From contig CM043943.1 of assembly GCA_014529385.2 (NCBI GenBank), positions 152,801,592 through 152,865,591 of the forward strand: a stretch of 64,000 bases of DNA, read 5' to 3'. Of this stretch, positions 45,739-57,654 are shown in pieces (position 1 is the first letter of the stretch; each line of letters opens with the position of its first letter). A model generated the notes under the pieces. That model was not told the DNA's origin. It saw only the letters and a list, made by a program, of their open reading frames with translations, and did not search any database. The stretch is from Adiantum capillus-veneris. Lineage: Eukaryota; Streptophyta; Polypodiopsida; Polypodiales; Pteridaceae. Made by a program: the position numbers and the translations under genes.

Positions 45739-46135
45739 TATCCCTATCCCTATCCCTCCCTCTCTCTCTACCTCTTTCCCTCTCTCCCTCTATCTCTCCC
45801 TCTTTCCTTATTTCTCTTTCCATCTCTGTCTCTCATTAATTATCTCTCTCTATTTATCTACCTATATCCCTCTTTCTCTCTCACTCTCTTTATCTATTTC
45901 TCTCTCTCTCTATCTAACATTCTCTCCCTCTCTCCCTCTCTTTATCTATTTCTCTCTCTGTATCTAACATTTCTCTCCCTCTCTATCTATTTCTCTCTCT
46001 CTTTATCTAACATTTCTCTCTCTCTATCTAACATTCTCTCCCTCTCTTTATCTATTTCTCTCTTTGTATCTAACATTTCTCTCCCTCTCTATCTATTTCT
46101 CTCTCTCTTTATCTAACATTTCTCTCCCTCTCTTT

Positions 46136-46191
<56 letters not shown>

Positions 46192-46192
46192 A
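44855..46192 (+). repeat. 1.3-kb (CT)n-rich pyrimidine tract
   Basis: Almost pure pyrimidine on the plus strand: CTCT runs, CTCTTTCC and TATCTATC blocks and a (CTAT)n stretch near 45340-45370. The long Ser/Leu frames are artefacts. The second half shows an irregular higher-order unit built on TCTATCTAACATTTCTCTCC (45910-46120). Confidence 0.95.
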
Positions 46193-46405
46193 TTTATCTC
46201 TTTCTCTCAGAGCTCTATTATCTAACACTATCCAAACAATCATTTCCAAAACGTGCCTAACAAATCAATCATTTCAAAACATGCGTAGCAAATCAACCAT
46301 TTTCAAACGTGCTTAACAAAGAAACCATTTCAAACAAGCCGTGCAAAGTAACCATTTCCTAATAAATGAGGTATGTTATGGATTCTCTATTTTTTTATTT
46401 ATATG

Positions 46406-46735
46406 CGTGTGTGTGTGTGTGTGTGTAGTAGAAAACAAAAGGGGAAGAGGGAGGATGTGCTTTTGTGTTTACCTCTTCTTTGTAGCGTAGTTGAGCTTTG
46501 ACTAGGTTGAGCTTCCAAAGACAATGGCGGAATACCCCCTTGTCGAAACTTGGACAAAACCTTCTTCGACGAAACTTGAGAAGCTTGGAGAAGGAGAGAG
46601 GGGGAAGGGAGAGGTGGGGAGGCGGGGGGGGTGGGTGGGGGCGGGGGCGAAGGCTTGTTGAAGGAGACAGAGGGTAGGGAGATGGGGGGGTGGGAGATGG
46701 CAGGGGGGGGGGGAATCTTGGGAGTGATAGCGGAG
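46406..46735 (-). repeat. (GT)n followed by a G-rich tract
   Basis: (GT)n at 46406-46426, then 46575-46720 with many G-runs (GGCGGGGGGGGTGGGTGGGG and similar). The minus strand encodes long Pro-rich frames as a by-product. Another run of nine G followed by a G-run lies at 46879-46899. Confidence 0.85.
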
Positions 46736-46800
46736 AGCAAGAACGCAAGGTATGCTATAGAAACACGGCATGCTCTGCCTTCTTTCCTTTTTTAGGCACC

Positions 46801-46845
46801 AATTATTACCGCGGCTATTACTGTCTATATTACCGCGACCAATCA
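46801..46845. repeat. ATTACCGCG subterminal-type repeats, element 3, right cluster
   Basis: TATTACCGCGGCTATTACTG and TATTACCGCGACC variants facing the left cluster at 41523-41650. Confidence 0.6.
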
Positions 46846-46901
46846 TTTCAAACGGATACATGGGAATCCAAGGTTGCAGGGGGGGGGGGTGGGAGGGGGG
46901 T

Positions 46902-47180
46902 ACAAAGCACCCCCTCTACCCTTAGCTATACATTATTCCATTTTTTATCCTTTTGAGTTTTTTAATGAAGGTTTTTAATTTTTTATAGATACTTTATTTT
47001 GTAGTACTTTTAAATATTTATTAATTGAATTTTTTAAAATCTCTTTTAGTTGAAAAATAAATTTTTCACTCATTGTCATTTATTCCCTTTACTTAAACTA
47101 TATGGGTAATTTTTCTAATGGAATTAAGAGTTTTTCTAATTATTTATTTTTTAGGATACATGACTAAATAAACAACCTTT
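46902..47180. other. AT-rich stretch right of element 3
   Basis: No coding signal. It ends in a possible splice acceptor (TCGCGTCTGCAG, near 47192). Confidence 0.35.
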
Positions 47181-47302
47181 CGCGTCTGCAGGACATCAAC
47201 GACTGTGATAATCGTGGTCCTCCTGGAGGCCCAGAGTGAGATTGTTGGCTCAAGGAAAAACTACCTTGTTCATGCGACAAGTGAAAAAGGGCAATTCCTT
47301 AC

Positions 47303-47548
47303 TTGAGGCGCATTGCTTTGGAGCACGTGGAGAACGAAGGGCTTTGGCATCCTCAGAAAAGCGCTCGAAGAGATGATAGAGCGACTCACCTTTCACTTGA
47401 CGAGGTGCCCCATTGGTCTGTGTTTGGTGGTGGTGCACTGGCGTGCAAGGTCGAACATCAAAGGCAAAAGCGACTGGACGATCTGGGTGCACCGCATGGT
47501 GATCCTCTTGTTGGCTCTACATCGGTAGATCCTATGGCGTCTTCGTAG
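47303..47548 (+). pseudogene. exon-like segment related to 29440-29646
   Basis: The frame reads LRRIALEHVENEGLWHPQKS and later DEVPHWSVFGGG, like the segment at 29440. It continues with a charged tail to a stop at 47546. No family is recognised. The two share position relative to ATTACCGC-type repeats. Confidence 0.45.
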
Positions 47549-49469
47549 CACTTTGAGGTAGAGGATGCGCACATGTTCAATATGTGTGATGATTTATAGC
47601 TCATGAGCGCAACGTGTGCGAGGAGGATTGTCAGCCCTGCACTAAACGGGCTAGCAAAATGGAGGATAGATTGATGAGGCATGCCTGAACACCTCTTTAT
47701 GATGGTGCACGGTACTTGGTGCTCTGAGCATCGTTGAAAGTACTCAACTTGCAAGCAAAATTGGATTGGATTAATGCAAGTGTCGATGCACTACTTCTGT
47801 AAGTATGGAATGTGGCTTTTATTTACTTTCTCCCTCTCACTTTATGGTGTCTCTTCTAGGAATTACACTAGTACGCATGTTTGTTGTAGTTTGATGGGAA
47901 AAATGTTTCTAGAAGATCACCACATGCCTCTAGATCGTCGCCGAGCTAGATCGTATGTCACTGCACTGGAATGGATCAACGATTGTATCAACGATTGTAT
48001 CCATGTGTGCATCAACGATTGTATGCTATACCGCAATGAGCATGCACATGCTACCTCGTTCTTAACGTAGGTGGTTTTTTACAGTAGTCGACAGAATTTC
48101 TCTCGACTTGTTGCTAGCCATAAAGGTCAATTGGCCTTAGAAAATTAAAATGGTTTGAATAGATTTATGATGGGCCGTTTTCACATACCATGTATATTTT
48201 ATGACTGCACGGGTATAGGTTTCCCTACACCAAGGCTTGGACTGGCATTTCTGGAATTTTTTGCCATCTACTTGATGGTTAGGGGTGACTGGCATTAGGT
48301 AGCCTGTCTACATCACGTACATGCATGGAAATACGCTTGAGCCCTTGATTTTGTTTGCATTATTCTGCATATTCACTCAATATGATTAGGATATTGTTGC
48401 AGGGTTAGGCCGCTAATGCCAGTATAATGCAATATAGCACCTAGGGTATAGCAACATACTGACTAGGAGTGTTGTGATAAAAAGGGTCTTACTCCGATGA
48501 GCCTTTGATTACATTTGATGAGTCGTTTTTTAAGGAGCTGCTAGCATAATCATGGTGGCACATTGATGATAAAATGCACTATATAATATGGGTTACATTG
48601 CTTACCATGATGGAGACGCTGTGACTAAATAACCTGGAATTCATGTTTTTTTACTTAAGGCATGGCTTATCTACACTCGTTTTTATAAGATTTGATTTTT
48701 TTTTTGGGTTCCTCTTACTCAAACTTAATGTAAAGAAGTTGATATGCTTTGCTGAGTACCTTTTTTGCCTAAGCCAAACACTTAACAAACTATTTGAGGT
48801 ATAGAACGATGTTTTTTTAAGAGATTTATATAAAGTTGAAGATAAAAGTTACTATGTTTTGATTAATGGTTTTAAATACGGAAGTAGAAAGAGATATACC
48901 TCATTTACTTTATTAGTTTAGTTGTCTGACTAAATTTTACTACACTAAGAAAAAGAATGACTTAATTGCTATGTAAAATCTTGATGGAAGATTATTAAGA
49001 AGTAAGCACAAAATAAACTTTGAACTAATGGTGGTATTAAGTCACTTGGATCAAAAGGGGTAATGGCCTTTTGATCAAAATGATACATATGTAAATATCT
49101 ATCTATGGTCTATTAAAAATTGGGTTATATAGAAACAATCCATATAATAGCTACCATAATTTCAAGGAGTTATTGATTTTTTTACAAGATTTAAAGAATT
49201 TGTACAAAAATTTAAGACTATATTAGGTAAAGTGGAAAAATCCCAATTCCTAGGCTGGATAACTTTCAACACATCATGTATAAAGTAATGAGATCTTTGT
49301 CAAAGACGTCAATTTTGTTAAGGTCTCATTCCAAATTACGCACGTAGATTACACATTGAAAACAAAATCGGACATGAAATTTCATGGTTTTATTCAATTG
49401 AACCATTAAGATACTAGTGCATTCCATTTATTATTGTTGTCTATGCGTTATTGTCCTACCTATGATTTA
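47549..49469. other. anonymous AT-rich DNA
   Basis: No gene recognised. A short tandem repeat (ATCAACGATTGT, three copies) lies at 47977-48021. Some stretches (48900-49260) keep runs of readable codons that could be very old retroelement debris, but nothing assignable. Confidence 0.35.
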
Positions 49470-50265
49470 TCTAAAGGTAAAGTTTCAAGGCCCACCACTT
49501 ATCCAAGCTAAGTTCAAGACGAGTACCTAAACTTATTCAAGGTCCATCACTTGTCCAAACTAGGACCCAAATTGACGAAAACAACCTACCTTTCTATGAA
49601 ATTCAAACTCATCCAAGAAAATTCCACTACTAATCTAGGATTTTCTTCATTTGAGACATGAAGCATACATAAAACATGTATCACATGATTGGTTGCATCT
49701 CAAGAGTGTTGGTTTCATGGTGCACTTATCTAAGCTAGGCTCCCTTGGAGGAATATAAATCCCACCACTTGTCCAAGCTAGGTTCCCTTAACCTATGGAG
49801 GAATACAAAATCAACTTCTTGTCCAAGCTACACTCAAAGTGATATGTTAAAATGAGTACCTATATATATTTCTAAGTTGTTCTAAATGCCAATTTGACCA
49901 TTAACAAACAAAAAAATGAATTATATGTAAGATATCGCATTCACTTTTCTTTTTTAGATATTTCTTGAGATACATCAAGAAGTGTCAAGATCACATATAT
50001 TACATTCTTGAATACCATGTGATATGCCACTTTATGCACATAGATGTATTCTTTCAAACATATTCATGAGGATAAGACATTTAGGTATTCAGCTACACTT
50101 AAGTCATCCTAATTTTCTACATTTTATAACAAAGGGGTTTCTAAATCCACCACTTGGCCATTCTTGACTATTTAATCAATTTCATGCTACTTGTGTCAAT
50201 TCTATTCTATGTGTATTTAGAAGAAAAATCCTAATTTTCTACATTTTATAACAAAGGGGTTACTA
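49470..50265. repeat. dispersed short direct repeats
   Basis: CCACCACTTGTCCAAGCTAG variants recur near 49484, 49541, 49753 and 49812. CCTAATTTTCTACATTTTAT with its continuation (about 32 bp) occurs at 50108 and again at 50230. Origin unknown. Confidence 0.6.
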
Positions 50266-50539
50266 TAATAAAGGTAAATCTCTTGTGTTTATTACATTGT
50301 TCTTATCATTAAACATATTTGGAAAACACAAGTCTTAAGGAAGAAGAATTAAACTAATGTCAATATTGGATTTTATGATAAAGAGTTGTGATTTTGATAT
50401 TATGTTCTAAATCAATGGGTTATGCTGCATATTTTTCAAAATTGATTCATTTAAATAAGAAATTTTTTTATTTGTGCATGAATACCCTTCTGTTGAACTC
50501 ACGTGATAGATTACATTTTTATTAGGTGACCTACCCGGG

Positions 50540-53500
50540 AGGCAACTATAGCAACAACAATAAATCTAAGGAGAAAGGAGTCTACAAAGGCAAGAATTGA
50601 CTTTCTCCTAAGGAGCTAGAGTGTTATCTCAAAGAAAACTTGTGCTTTAAATGCGGGGAGCAAGGACATGCGTATTGTGCTTGCCCCCAAAGAAATGTGC
50701 ACAATGAGCCGCCTAAAGGCTCTATGGTTAAAGCTCCAAAAGAGGATGCTCATTGCCAATAATTTCTCCTTTCCTATGCTTGGAAAAAGGTGCGAGAGCA
50801 TGATGTCTTTATTTTGTTTGACCTTAGTTCAACTCACAACTTCATATCCACGGAGTTGGCCACAAAGATAGGCATACAAGCCAACGATATGGAGATGCAT
50901 TGAAAGGTGATGAAACTTTCAAGGGACAAGATGTCTCAATTATTCCCTTAATTGGAAAATTGAGGCTTCATGTTTGAAGCTACTTGGACAAAGAGGATTT
51001 CTTCATCTCCCCTCTCAAACATAAGGATCCTATTCTTGGGGCACCATGATCCACTCGCCTCGCCACTCGCATGGATGCCATTATGAAGTTCCTTGAAAGA
51101 AGAGTTTATTTCCATCACAAGAAAAAAACCATGTACATAGATGCTAATGAGCCACGAAACACCATACCCTAGTAAATATGCTTTCTTTTGATAATTCAAT
51201 GAAAAACTCTATTTTTGCGTATATGATTTTTGTTAGAGAATCTATAAATGAATCTAATGTTTCTACAAGTAGCAATAAAGGGAATCAAGAGGAATTAGAG
51301 TTGTCTAATTTCTTAAATGGATTCCAAGATGTTTTCATTGTTGATGACATCCCTAGTGTGCTACCTCCAAAAAGAGGGGATAATGACCATGCAATAGAGC
51401 TTCTACCAAGAAGCTCACCGCCTAATAAACATCCTTATCGAGTTTCACAAGCTCAACAAGAGGAGATCATGAGACAGGTGCACGAATTGGTGGAAAAAGG
51501 GATGGTGAGGCGTAGCTCCTTTCCATTCTATTCACCAATACTTTTAGGACAAAAGAAATATGGTGCATATCACATGTATGTCAACAATAGAGCACTAAAT
51601 AGTATCACTAATTTAAAAAATATATTTTCCATGCCATGGGTAGAAGATCTATTTGATAAATTACAAGTTTTGGCATGACAAATGCTCTAGCCACATTCAA
51701 ATGATGGACAAAAATATTTGAGCCACTCAATGAGGAGTACAAGCAACACCTCCATGTTATCTTTCAAGTTGTGAGAGAGAATAAGCCTTCCATTAATCGA
51801 AAGAAAAGTGAATTTTCCCTACAAGAGATTCAATATTAATTAAATCACAATATCTTTAAATATGGCCCATATGGATTCAACAAAGTTAGAGGTAATACAA
51901 GGATGGCCTAATCCAAGGAATCTACAGGAGCTATGAAGCTTTATAGGTATGTGTGCATACTATAGACGCTTCATTAAAAAATTCTCACTAATAGAAGGTC
52001 CATTACATGACTTAACAAAAAAAGAATGCTAAGTATTCATGGACTACAAAAGAGAAAGAAGCTTTTGAGAAGCTTATCTTTCAACTTGTGCTCACATACT
52101 AGATCTCTCAAAGCCATTTGAGGTCTTATGTGATGCTTGTGGTGATTGCCTTGGAGCCATTTTTCTTCAAGAAGGGCATGCCATTGCATATGATAGTCGA
52201 AGACTCGGCTTTGATAAGCAAGTATTGTGCAAATACGAAAAAGAGCTACTAGCCATTCTATATGGCCTAGACACGTGGAAACATTATCTCTTGGTGGGGA
52301 CTCCATTCATCCTACAAACGGATCACAAAGCCTCAATAACTTCATGACGCAAACCAAGCTCTCCGACAAACGAATGAGGTGGGAAATTTTCTTTTGCAAT
52401 TTAAATTTCATATTTCTCACATTAGTGGCAAGCACAATCAAGTGGCCAATGCACTTTCACACTGTCCAAGGGTAAATGTGGTGTCAATAGCAACTCACAA
52501 TGATCTATCTTTTATGATAGATGAGTATGCTATTGATTGAGACTTTAATTATGTAAATACAGCCTTCTCATCAGGGAAGAAAGAAGAACCATTCACCTTG
52601 GAGGATGGTTATCTTCTAAACAGCAATAGGCTATGTGTTACTCACCTATACGATAAGAAAGTCATGTATGAATACCATCCTTCTCCTTATGTGGGGCAAA
52701 GAGGGATTCCATAATATACTCTTTGAGGACATGCTTAGCAAGAAAACACACTTTATGCATGTCAGAAAGACTATTAAGGCACATCAAATCACAACCCTCT
52801 TCATATATCAAATTTTCAAGTATCATGGCTTTCCAACATTGATAATGTCGGATAGAGATCCTAGAATGACTAGTAATTTTTGGAAGGGTCTCTTTGAGAA
52901 TCTAGGAATTAGATTAAATTTCTCCTTTAGTCTATCATCCACACATGGATGACCAAAGTGAAATAACTAATCTAACGATTCTTGGTCTATGAAAAGTCTA
53001 TGTTATGGAAGTAGATCAAGGTTCTACTTCTTATAGAGTATGCATACAATGAAATTGTACATACTTCTATGGGGAAAGCACATTTTGAGGTTAAAGAGGG
53101 AAGATCCAAAAGTCCCTTACTACATAACATACATGGGAAGATATTTGTTGTTGATGAGTATAGCCAAGAAGTACAAGAATATTTTCCAAATATTAAAGAG
53201 TTTATATCCATCTCACAGCAAGGCAAAAAGGGTTGCTGCTAATAAGCAGAGAAGAGCCTTAGCCTTTAAGGAAAATGATTGGGTCTTGCTAAAATTTCTC
53301 GACTTGGCTTGGCAAGGCATACTATGGGCAAGAATCCTATGGGCCACCAAGAGTATTATGCTAAACTAGAAAAAAGATATTATTATGGTCCTTTTCAAAT
53401 TCTTAAGCCAATCAATGAGATGGATTATCAACTAGAGTTTCCCAACCATTGGCTCATGCACAATGTTTTCCATGGGAGCCTACTTAAGCCTTACAAGGGA

Positions 53501-53602
53501 GCACCACCAAAAGAAGCAATAATTGGAGACCCTGAGAAACCAAAGATCAAGAAGAGGTACTTCAATATGAGTCCATCCTATGATATGAAGACAAGGTATT
53601 AA
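50540..53602 (+). pseudogene. Ty3/gypsy pol, copy B, 5'-truncated and decayed
   Basis: Starts inside gag just before the zinc knuckle (CFKCGEQGHAYCAC, retained here) and runs through protease, the RT start (frame 51178-51678, with VEKGMVRRSSFPFYSPILL) and an RNase H region (about 52080-52480). Integrase (SDRDPRMTSNF near 52850) and an integrase tail follow: GPFQILKPINEMDYQLEFPN and HNVFHGSLLKPYKGAPPKEA. The last part is cleaner than in copy A. Shared stops with A show common decay before duplication. The 5' boundary near 50540 is abrupt; no LTR is present. Confidence 0.85.
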
Positions 53603-54187
53603 GAAATGGTAAGATTCTCCTATGATATCTTATTAAGTTTAAGAATTATCTCTTTAAAGATGCTAGATGGATGCAAGGAACCTAGCTTAAGGATAATATG
53701 AACCTTGTCAATGCTTACAATGATGCCTTAGAGTAAGCATATGAAAATGCATTTTGAATGAACCAATGTTTTTGTCTCATAAGACTCTCTCTATCTTTTA
53801 TTGTGCACAAAAATTAAGAATTATGCATGCTTAGGATCATGTTTATGGTGACGACGTCTCCCAAACACAAAGTAGAACTTGTCACTCTACTTTAGAAGTA
53901 TGATATGGACTAAAGAGTTGACATGGTTGCGGCAGCTAAGTCTCTCAAGCACCAAACAAATTGGTCATCCATTTTGAATGATGTCGTAGAGTAAATTGGA
54001 TCCTCTACTCGCTAAGAAACATGGACTAATGCAAGACATAAAGAAGTGGTTTGGGAGATGTGATGCATTACACTTGCTACATGATGCTTCAACACCATTC
54101 ATCATCCACAAGTTCTACATAGGTTGCTCTTTTTCCATCAACTGTACAACATCATTTGCAAAAGGTCCTTTTTTAGTCTAAATGTAT

Positions 54188-55760
54188 TCATTTCTTTAAT
54201 ACAATCAATTTGATCTCATGAACATTGAAGTAGAACATATAGACTACGCGATAGAAATCACTGAACACCTCTGTATTGGACATCAGCTCTAAATTCCAAT
54301 ACTCTGGATCGAGCATGCAAGCCACACTATGGAGTGGACTATGAGCACTCTTCCACCTTGTATGAAAGTACTTGGACAAAATTCTTTGTTTTTTTGCAGA
54401 GAATGGTAGTCAACACTCCTTCTCTGTTACAGACTCTTTTAACTCCTTAGGATTTTCTAGACTTTGTTGAAATGACCACCAAATCATCCGCACTTTTGTC
54501 GATATTTGGAACCTTCTGATCCAGGTTGCGAATTGTGAACATAATGGGCATCATTACATGGTATGTATCCATTACACTCCTCTACCAAGCAGTCATGTTT
54601 AGGGATCCATGTAGACATGTAATTTCTCTTTTACTTTTTTGGTCTACTTAAGTTTCCATCTGTTGAAGGCCGTGAAATTGAAAGTGTCAATCACCACGCA
54701 GTTATTGCATAGGAGTGATTCCAATTTATAAAAGTGCGTACAAAATTGAGTTTTAGTAGGTAATTCTAACATACTAACATGCACATCCTATAAAAATCGA
54801 GCACTCTTTGTCGTTTCAAGATGAACTTCACAACTTGTCGTGCTATGTCAATTATTTTGGCAAACCATGTGGTTTTTTCACTTATACCAATCTTTAGCAC
54901 CAAGTTTAAACTATGCGTATTGTAACCATTGATAAAAATGTATAGAAAGAACTTTTCTATTATTTTTTTGGCATTTTTATGGTTCTTTGTATTGCCCATG
55001 ACTACTTGAACGACATGCTCAACACTAATTTCTTTAAATACATTAATCAAGCCTTAGCAATGTATTTGCTACTTTTAATTTCACAAAATTGTAAATCTCC
55101 TTGATGAATGTTTCTCGCCTTGAACAAACCAGCATCACATTGATCAGTGGTCTTCTTCGAACATTGGACCAACCATCACTTCCAATTGTGCATCCTGAAA
55201 GCGATAGATTATTTTGGAAACACGCTCTTTGACTTTGATGTAACATTTTTCCAAGAGATCATTTTGTCTCGTGTGATACGAAGGGGCTGAAAATCCTACA
55301 TCAAACTCAAAAATTTCCTTCCATGCATGTTTCCAATAATTGTTGTCTACCATGACTAGAGCACTCCCAACCAAAAAAAATTCTTTGGCAAGTGCAGTTT
55401 GTGCTTCTTCTAGCGACTGCATTCGAAATCTTTGATGGAATGATTTTTGGCGCATTTATCAAAGTACACCTTCATTGTGGAGCTTAAAAGGAACACTGCT
55501 TGGCATTTCCTCTCCTTACGCAGGCTATTCTACACTGTTGGCTGGTGTCACCATAGGATTAGGAGAGTTGATATTTAACTTTGTCTGCTCTTGAAATGCA
55601 TCCATAAATATAGATTTATGTACACTATGTATCTTGCCACCCTTTTTGACAAGTTCTTACTATTCTTTGTAAGGTTACCCAAAAAATGGTCCCTAATACG
55701 TGGTTCACCGCCTGATTTTGTGATGAAGAAAAATTTACATTCCCACTCCATATATCAACT
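54188..55760 (-). pseudogene. hAT-superfamily transposase, decayed, copy 2
   Basis: Same segments as 19930-21603: the DUF659 signature near 55180-55100 (DGWSNVRRRPLINVMLV), then SVEHVVQVVMGNTKN and NTHSLNLVLKIG, with a readable extension FAKIIDIARQVVKF that is lost in copy 1. MLDPEYWNL lies near 54330. The BED-finger end has a 60-bp deletion near 55650 relative to copy 1. No intact frame. Confidence 0.8.
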
Positions 55761-56090
55761 GCTTATATTGTGTGCATAATCTTACTCTTTGCCAAGGGAT
55801 TTTCTTTTTTTTTCCTTCTTTTCACCACTTGTGCTGACATTTTTCTCCATTGATTTGTTTCAATTTAATGTTGAAGGCATAAGAACTAGATGTTCAGTTT
55901 ACGAAAACATTTTTCTACTCTTCAATATAGATTTGAAAAACAATCATTAAGAAAGTAATCAAAATACACAGTGTGCAATTTGCGATGTACTCTTGTCAAT
56001 CCACATATCGACCACATATGTTGTGAAAAAATATTCACATTGCAATGCACTCTCTACTCGAAATTATGCATACAACAACGCTATGAATTT
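55761..56090. other. sequence between hAT and CACTA left end, copy 2
   Basis: AT-rich, equivalent to 21604-21944; no gene seen. Confidence 0.4.
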
Positions 56091-56102
56091 CACTACAAGA
56101 GG
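56091..56102 (+). repeat. CACTA left terminus, element 2 copy 2
   Basis: CACTACAAGAGG, as at 21945, with inward ATTACCGG and GGCGGGCATCGG motifs. Confidence 0.7.
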
Positions 56103-56170
56103 TTAGTTAAATTCGGTGCCACATTACCGGCATCACTGGCGGGCATCGGTATGTATGGAGGGAGCTAAAG

Positions 56171-56580
56171 TTGTTTAAAATTTTGATTTTCAAATTTTTG
56201 ACGCATGTTCCGGTGCCTTTTACGACATCAATACGCATGCAGTTTTCGACGCCTTCTCTAGCGCGCTTTTCGGCGCGTATACCAATTTTTGTACCGACGG
56301 AACCTGAAAAAAAAGAATCCCCGCGTGCTTTCTCTGTGCATTTCACTTCTTCTTGCACCTTTCCTGAAGCTCTCTCCTTCCTCACCTCTAACAGATTTGG
56401 TGCGAAACAAGCATTCAAAAGTGCTAATCTTGCTTGTGGGTTAGCCCATAATACTAAGGTGAGATTTTTTTCATGTTTACTTGTAGATTTAGGGTTTAGG
56501 GTTTAACTTTGTGTTTGCGTGTGCGTTTTTGCAGGTTCCATGACATTTACAACTTCTTTTATTGCTTAAATAGGACGAAT
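56171..56580 (+). other. exon-like leader with a 76-nt intron, copy 2
   Basis: Equivalent to 22022-22440. The intron 56459-56534 again holds TTTAGGGTTTAGGGTTT. The part after SARIPIFVPTEP is readable in both copies; the part before differs by a frameshift. Confidence 0.4.
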
Positions 56581-56794
56581 GTGAGTGCTCGACGAACCTC
56601 TAAATGCATATTAAATTAATTTGCATATTAATAAAAGAAAATTTCATGCTTTAAACTTTGAATGCTTCAAGCTTTCAATTATTTAAAAGAAATTATGGTT
56701 TGTGATGTGAAATTTCATTTTGAATTATGAAAAAATTTTAGTTTGGTTTATGAAAAAATCTTGTGTTGAAGAAATTTTGTCTATGTTTTATGTT

Positions 56795-57000
56795 TAGGTT
56801 AGGTTAGGTTAGATTATCTTATAAGTTACGTTATGTTCAGTTAAGCTACGTTAGGTTAGGTTATACGTTAGGTTAGATTAGGTTAGGTTATCTTATACGT
56901 TAGGTTTAGTTAAGTTAAGCTACGTTAGGTTAGGTTAGGTTAGGTTAGGTTAAGTTGAGCTACATTACGTTAGGTTATTTTATACGTTAGGTTAGGTTAA
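56795..57000 (+). repeat. (TTAGG)n array, copy 2
   Basis: Includes an uninterrupted run of six GGTTA units near 56929-56960. In this copy it passes directly into the conserved GGTCCTAATC sequence at 57006, which in copy 1 lies beyond the hairpin array. Confidence 0.88.
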
Positions 57001-57114
57001 GTGTGGTCCTAATCTCCGTGCACCTCTAGACCGAGGTATACGGGGATCGAGCCTGGCTATAGAATCTGAGGTTGTTAGAGGTAGCCAGTAAATAGTAGCA
57101 CTATAAAATATGTG

Positions 57115-57330
57115 CAGTATTATCGCCCACATTACCGCAAAAAAACAAACAAATTTGCAATATGAAATTTCCCGTATGCGGAAAAGATTGCGGCAAACAT
57201 TGCGGACATGGTCTAGCGGTAAAATCCGCGGTAATGTGTGCGGCTATATTTCAGTGAGTATTACCACGTGTGTTACTGCAAGAATATCCGCAATTGTTAC
57301 CGCGTAGATGTTATCGTGATCATTACCGCA
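57115..57330. repeat. ATTACCGC subterminal-type repeats, element 2 copy 2
   Basis: Equivalent to 24645-24867, with somewhat better preserved motifs (ATTACCGCAAA, GCGGTAATGTG, GTTACCGCG). Confidence 0.75.
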
Positions 57331-57353
57331 AACGGGTTTATTATAAAAAAACA

Positions 57354-57399
57354 GATGACCGTTTGGATGATCCTTTGCAAGACCATCCAAAAGGTCATC
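57354..57399. repeat. inverted repeat downstream of the CACTA 2 gene, copy 2
   Basis: Arms GATGACCGTTTGGATGATC and GACCATCCAAAAGGTCATC pair with two mismatches around an 8-nt loop. Confidence 0.88.
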
Positions 57400-57654
57400 T
57401 ATTTTTTTATTTATTTAAAATATTTTAAAAAATTATTATTAATTACAACAAAATATCACAATTGGACAATACATTGAGCCAAAAAAAGATTGATAATTTC
57501 ATTTACATAAGTGGAATTAAAATTGGAGGAGGTATTGAGCCAAAAAATGATAGGTATTGCATTTACATAAAGGGAAAAAAAAGCCCGCGTATACAAAATA
57601 GAGGATGGTCATGTGGGATAGGGCAAAAATGCCCGTGTATACAAAATAGAGGAT

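Larger units (their letters stand above)
41441..46850. mobile_element. CACTA-like element 3 (right terminus not found)
   Basis: Left terminus CACTATAAGAGG at 41441-41452, then subterminal-type repeats (41523-41650), a hairpin (41668-41717) and a minus-strand Transposase_24-like pseudogene (41924-43518). Further right come a direct duplication, a captured Hsp70-like exon, a pyrimidine tract and a second repeat cluster (46801-46845). The layout parallels element 2. No CTTATAGTG or CTTGTAGTG end was found to the right, so the end given is the last repeat. Confidence 0.65.

Noticed and set aside
44719-46116. Very long Ser/Leu-rich open frames (371 and 465 codons) over the CT tract
   Set aside because: They are forced by the (CT)n repeat in several frames and have no coding signature beyond the captured exon at the start.
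46395-46861. Proline-rich minus-strand frames over the G-rich tract
   Set aside because: Composition-driven; no conserved motif and no match in the parallel region of element 2.
46850-48100. Right terminus of CACTA element 3
   Set aside because: Searched for CTTATAGTG and CTTGTAGTG forms; TTTGTAGTAC at about 47000 and TGTTGTAGTTTG at about 47882 do not fit.
56929-56960. True telomere or chromosome end made of TTAGG
   Set aside because: Short, internal, flanked by transposon sequence on both sides, and plant-type TTTAGGG motifs occur nearby.
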